DNA of 21,239 nucleotides from Irineochytrium annulatum (taxonomy: Eukaryota > Chytridiomycota > Chytridiomycetes > Chytridiales > Chytridiaceae). Both the position numbers and the translations under genes were made by a program. The stretch spans positions 1 through 21,239 of the forward strand of contig JADGJL010000434.1 of the NCBI GenBank assembly GCA_027600665.1. Reading direction: 5' to 3'. Within the stretch, counting starts at the first letter, position 1. Each line of letters begins with the position of its first letter. Shown in pieces: positions 19,672 to 21,239 of the stretch. The notes below the pieces were generated by a model. That model saw only the letters and a program-made list of their open reading frames with translations. It was not told where the DNA came from and did no database searches.

Positions 19672-20998
19672 ATGGCGAATACGGCCGCAGACTTCATCGA
19701 ACTTATCACGGCCGAGACGATGGTGGACCTGGAGAAGCTGAGGGCCGCTGCGACGCACGGGATCCCTGAAGAGGTGCCGTAGACTTCTTGAATACGTTGG
19801 CATCTTCCTTTGGCCGCATTCGGCGCTTCTTGCCCTTGATGATTCTAACCTAGTTCTTTCCCCTCCGCCGCCACCCACGCCACCGCCATTTACCTCGTCT
19901 TTTCTGCACATGCCTTTTTATTACAGGTCCGCGGCGAGGTCTGGAAGTATCTTCTCGGTGTGGAAACGCCGAACAAATGTTAGTCCAGCATGCCTGGGAC
20001 ATCATCGGGAGCATGCAGACGGGCTGACTGCTTCTCCCCTCTCTTTCTCGCAGCGAACGAGCTCTCGAAGCTCCAGGCGAAGCAGAACGAGTACCGGCAG
20101 TTCGACCGCGAGCCCGTCGACACTCAGAAGCGCGTACGCGGCGAGATCGCTCGGTATCAGCAGCGAACGGCCGCGCCGAACCTCAAGGGCTCCTATCACT
20201 CTTCCCGCGCCAACAACGGTTCCAGCGGCGGCGGGTCACAGTCCATTGCCGCTTCTGCCTCATTCACCTCCTCGACATCCTCCAACTCCTTCTCCTCCAC
20301 ATCAACATCACCCGCCAACGGCGCGTCCGCCGCCGCGCTCGCCCGGGCGAACAAGGTGAAAGATCAGGCCCAGATCATGGAGAACGTGCTATCGGCCTTT
20401 TTGAACCACCACCGCGACGTCGAGTACACGGCCGGGATGGTGCACCTCTGCGGGCCGTTCTTCTGGGCGCTGTCGCAGGAGATGGACGTGTATTACTGCT
20501 TCGCGGCGATGGCGCAGCGGATTGAGGAGTACTACGCTGCATCGGACTTGAGCGTGAGGCTCTCGAGGTTCCTGATGCTGTTCCGGACGTTCATGCCGGA
20601 CCTTTACGACCATTTTGAAGAGGAGGAGGTGGATCTGAAGGATTGGGCGACGAGCTGGTTTCTTTACTTTCTGTCGAGGGAGTTGCCGTTGGAGTGTCTG
20701 CTGAGGTTGTGGGACACGTACTTCGCAAGCGAAGATGGACTGTCGTTACACTTGTATCTGTGTCTAGCGATATTGAGGTCGCAGAAGGAAAATTTGGAGG
20801 ATTTGGAGCAGTCGGAAATCCATGCGGTGTTGCTTCGGTTGCCTTTCATGGATATGGACATGGTAACTTCGTCAAGTCTTGATTTGTTTCTTGGCGGTTG
20901 CTTTAAGGCACAGCACTAACGCTTCATCCTAGATCATTAACCAGGCGTATGCGATTCGCGATGAGGTCATGGAGAAAGATCTTTCAGACGTGATATGA
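19672..20998 (+). CDS. TBC (Rab-GAP-like) domain protein with non-canonical catalytic motifs
   Basis: Exons 19672..19773, 19927..19978, 20054..20862 and 20933..20998 give 342 residues, so the protein is little more than a TBC domain. The start is ATG in gcgaaaATGG. Typical TBC parts are HGIPEEVRGEVWKYLLGV (about 29-46), then QAKQNEYRQFD. Later come LSRFLMLFRTFMPDLYDHF, DLKDWATSWFLYFLSRELP, LECLLRLWDTYF and LHLYLCLAILR. TBC proteins speed GTP hydrolysis on Rab GTPases in membrane traffic using an Arg finger (IxxDxxR) and a Gln finger (YxQ). Here the first motif reads DTQKRVR (74-80), keeping Arg80 without the Asp. The second reads EYTAGM (175-180), with Ala in place of Gln. A Ser/Thr/Gly-rich insert of about 50 residues (98-150) lies between the two. 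Introns are 153, 75 and 70 nt; the first is the longest in the window and has an odd donor, GTGCCG. It may use other residues for catalysis or act as a non-catalytic Rab binder. Confidence 0.88.
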
Positions 20999-21239
20999 TG
21001 TTTGGGTGATGGGCTGGTGGGACGACGAGGGGCACTTCCCGACGGGTGACCCGATGGTGATATTATGGCTGGGATGACATGTATTTTGGATACATTTGAT
21101 GATGCAGGAATTGGGAGGACGAGAATTGGTTTCCATTGAAATGTTCTGTTGACAGCATGAGGAATAGCGACTTGTGTGTGTCGCTGGCGACGATTTATAT
21201 GGGCAATAGTGTTGTGTTGTTACTCTTATAAACTTTGGC

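Overview
This is a gene-dense piece of a eukaryotic nuclear genome, most likely from an early-diverging zoosporic (chytrid-like) fungus. Coding regions only become continuous after removing many short introns: 44 to 90 nt in almost every case, with GTATGT, GTGAGT or GTAAGT-type donors and CAG or TAG acceptors. The fungal signs are a secreted protein with four CBM19-like chitin-binding modules, an AVT-type vacuolar amino acid transporter, a class B bHLH factor with long glutamine runs, and an F-box/ankyrin-like protein. An EFCAB11-type EF-hand protein, a family I associate with lineages beyond yeasts and moulds, points to an early-diverging fungus. The phylum call is inference. No bacterial operons, tRNA, rRNA, transposon or CRISPR array were seen.

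Layout. Four genes lie on the minus strand in the left half: the transporter (1522 down to 1, cut by the window edge), a GRAM-domain single-span membrane protein (4029..2156), the tetra-modular CBM19-like secreted protein (6861..5123), and the bHLH factor (9425..7746). A 1.7 kb divergent spacer follows, holding E-box-type sites, a 14-bp palindrome and a doubtful W/P-rich open frame. The right half has a plus-strand protein with four fused CCCH plus CCHC zinc modules (11115..14280), a convergent 1.2 kb spacer, the EFCAB11-like gene on minus (16217..15446), a 302-bp divergent promoter, the F-box/ankyrin-like gene on plus (16520..19227), and a TBC-domain gene on plus (19672..20998).

The genes do not form one pathway. 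They cover vacuolar transport, membrane contact or lipid sensing, wall binding, transcription, RNA or nucleic-acid binding, calcium signalling, ubiquitin targeting and Rab regulation. All exon borders were derived by hand from splice motifs, reading-frame continuity and family conservation. In every complete gene the exon lengths sum to an exact number of codons. The most unusual items are the CCCH/CCHC modular protein, the TBC protein without its glutamine finger, the CBM19-like array with an intron at the same codon in only two of its four modules, and the E-box/palindrome cluster upstream of the bHLH gene.
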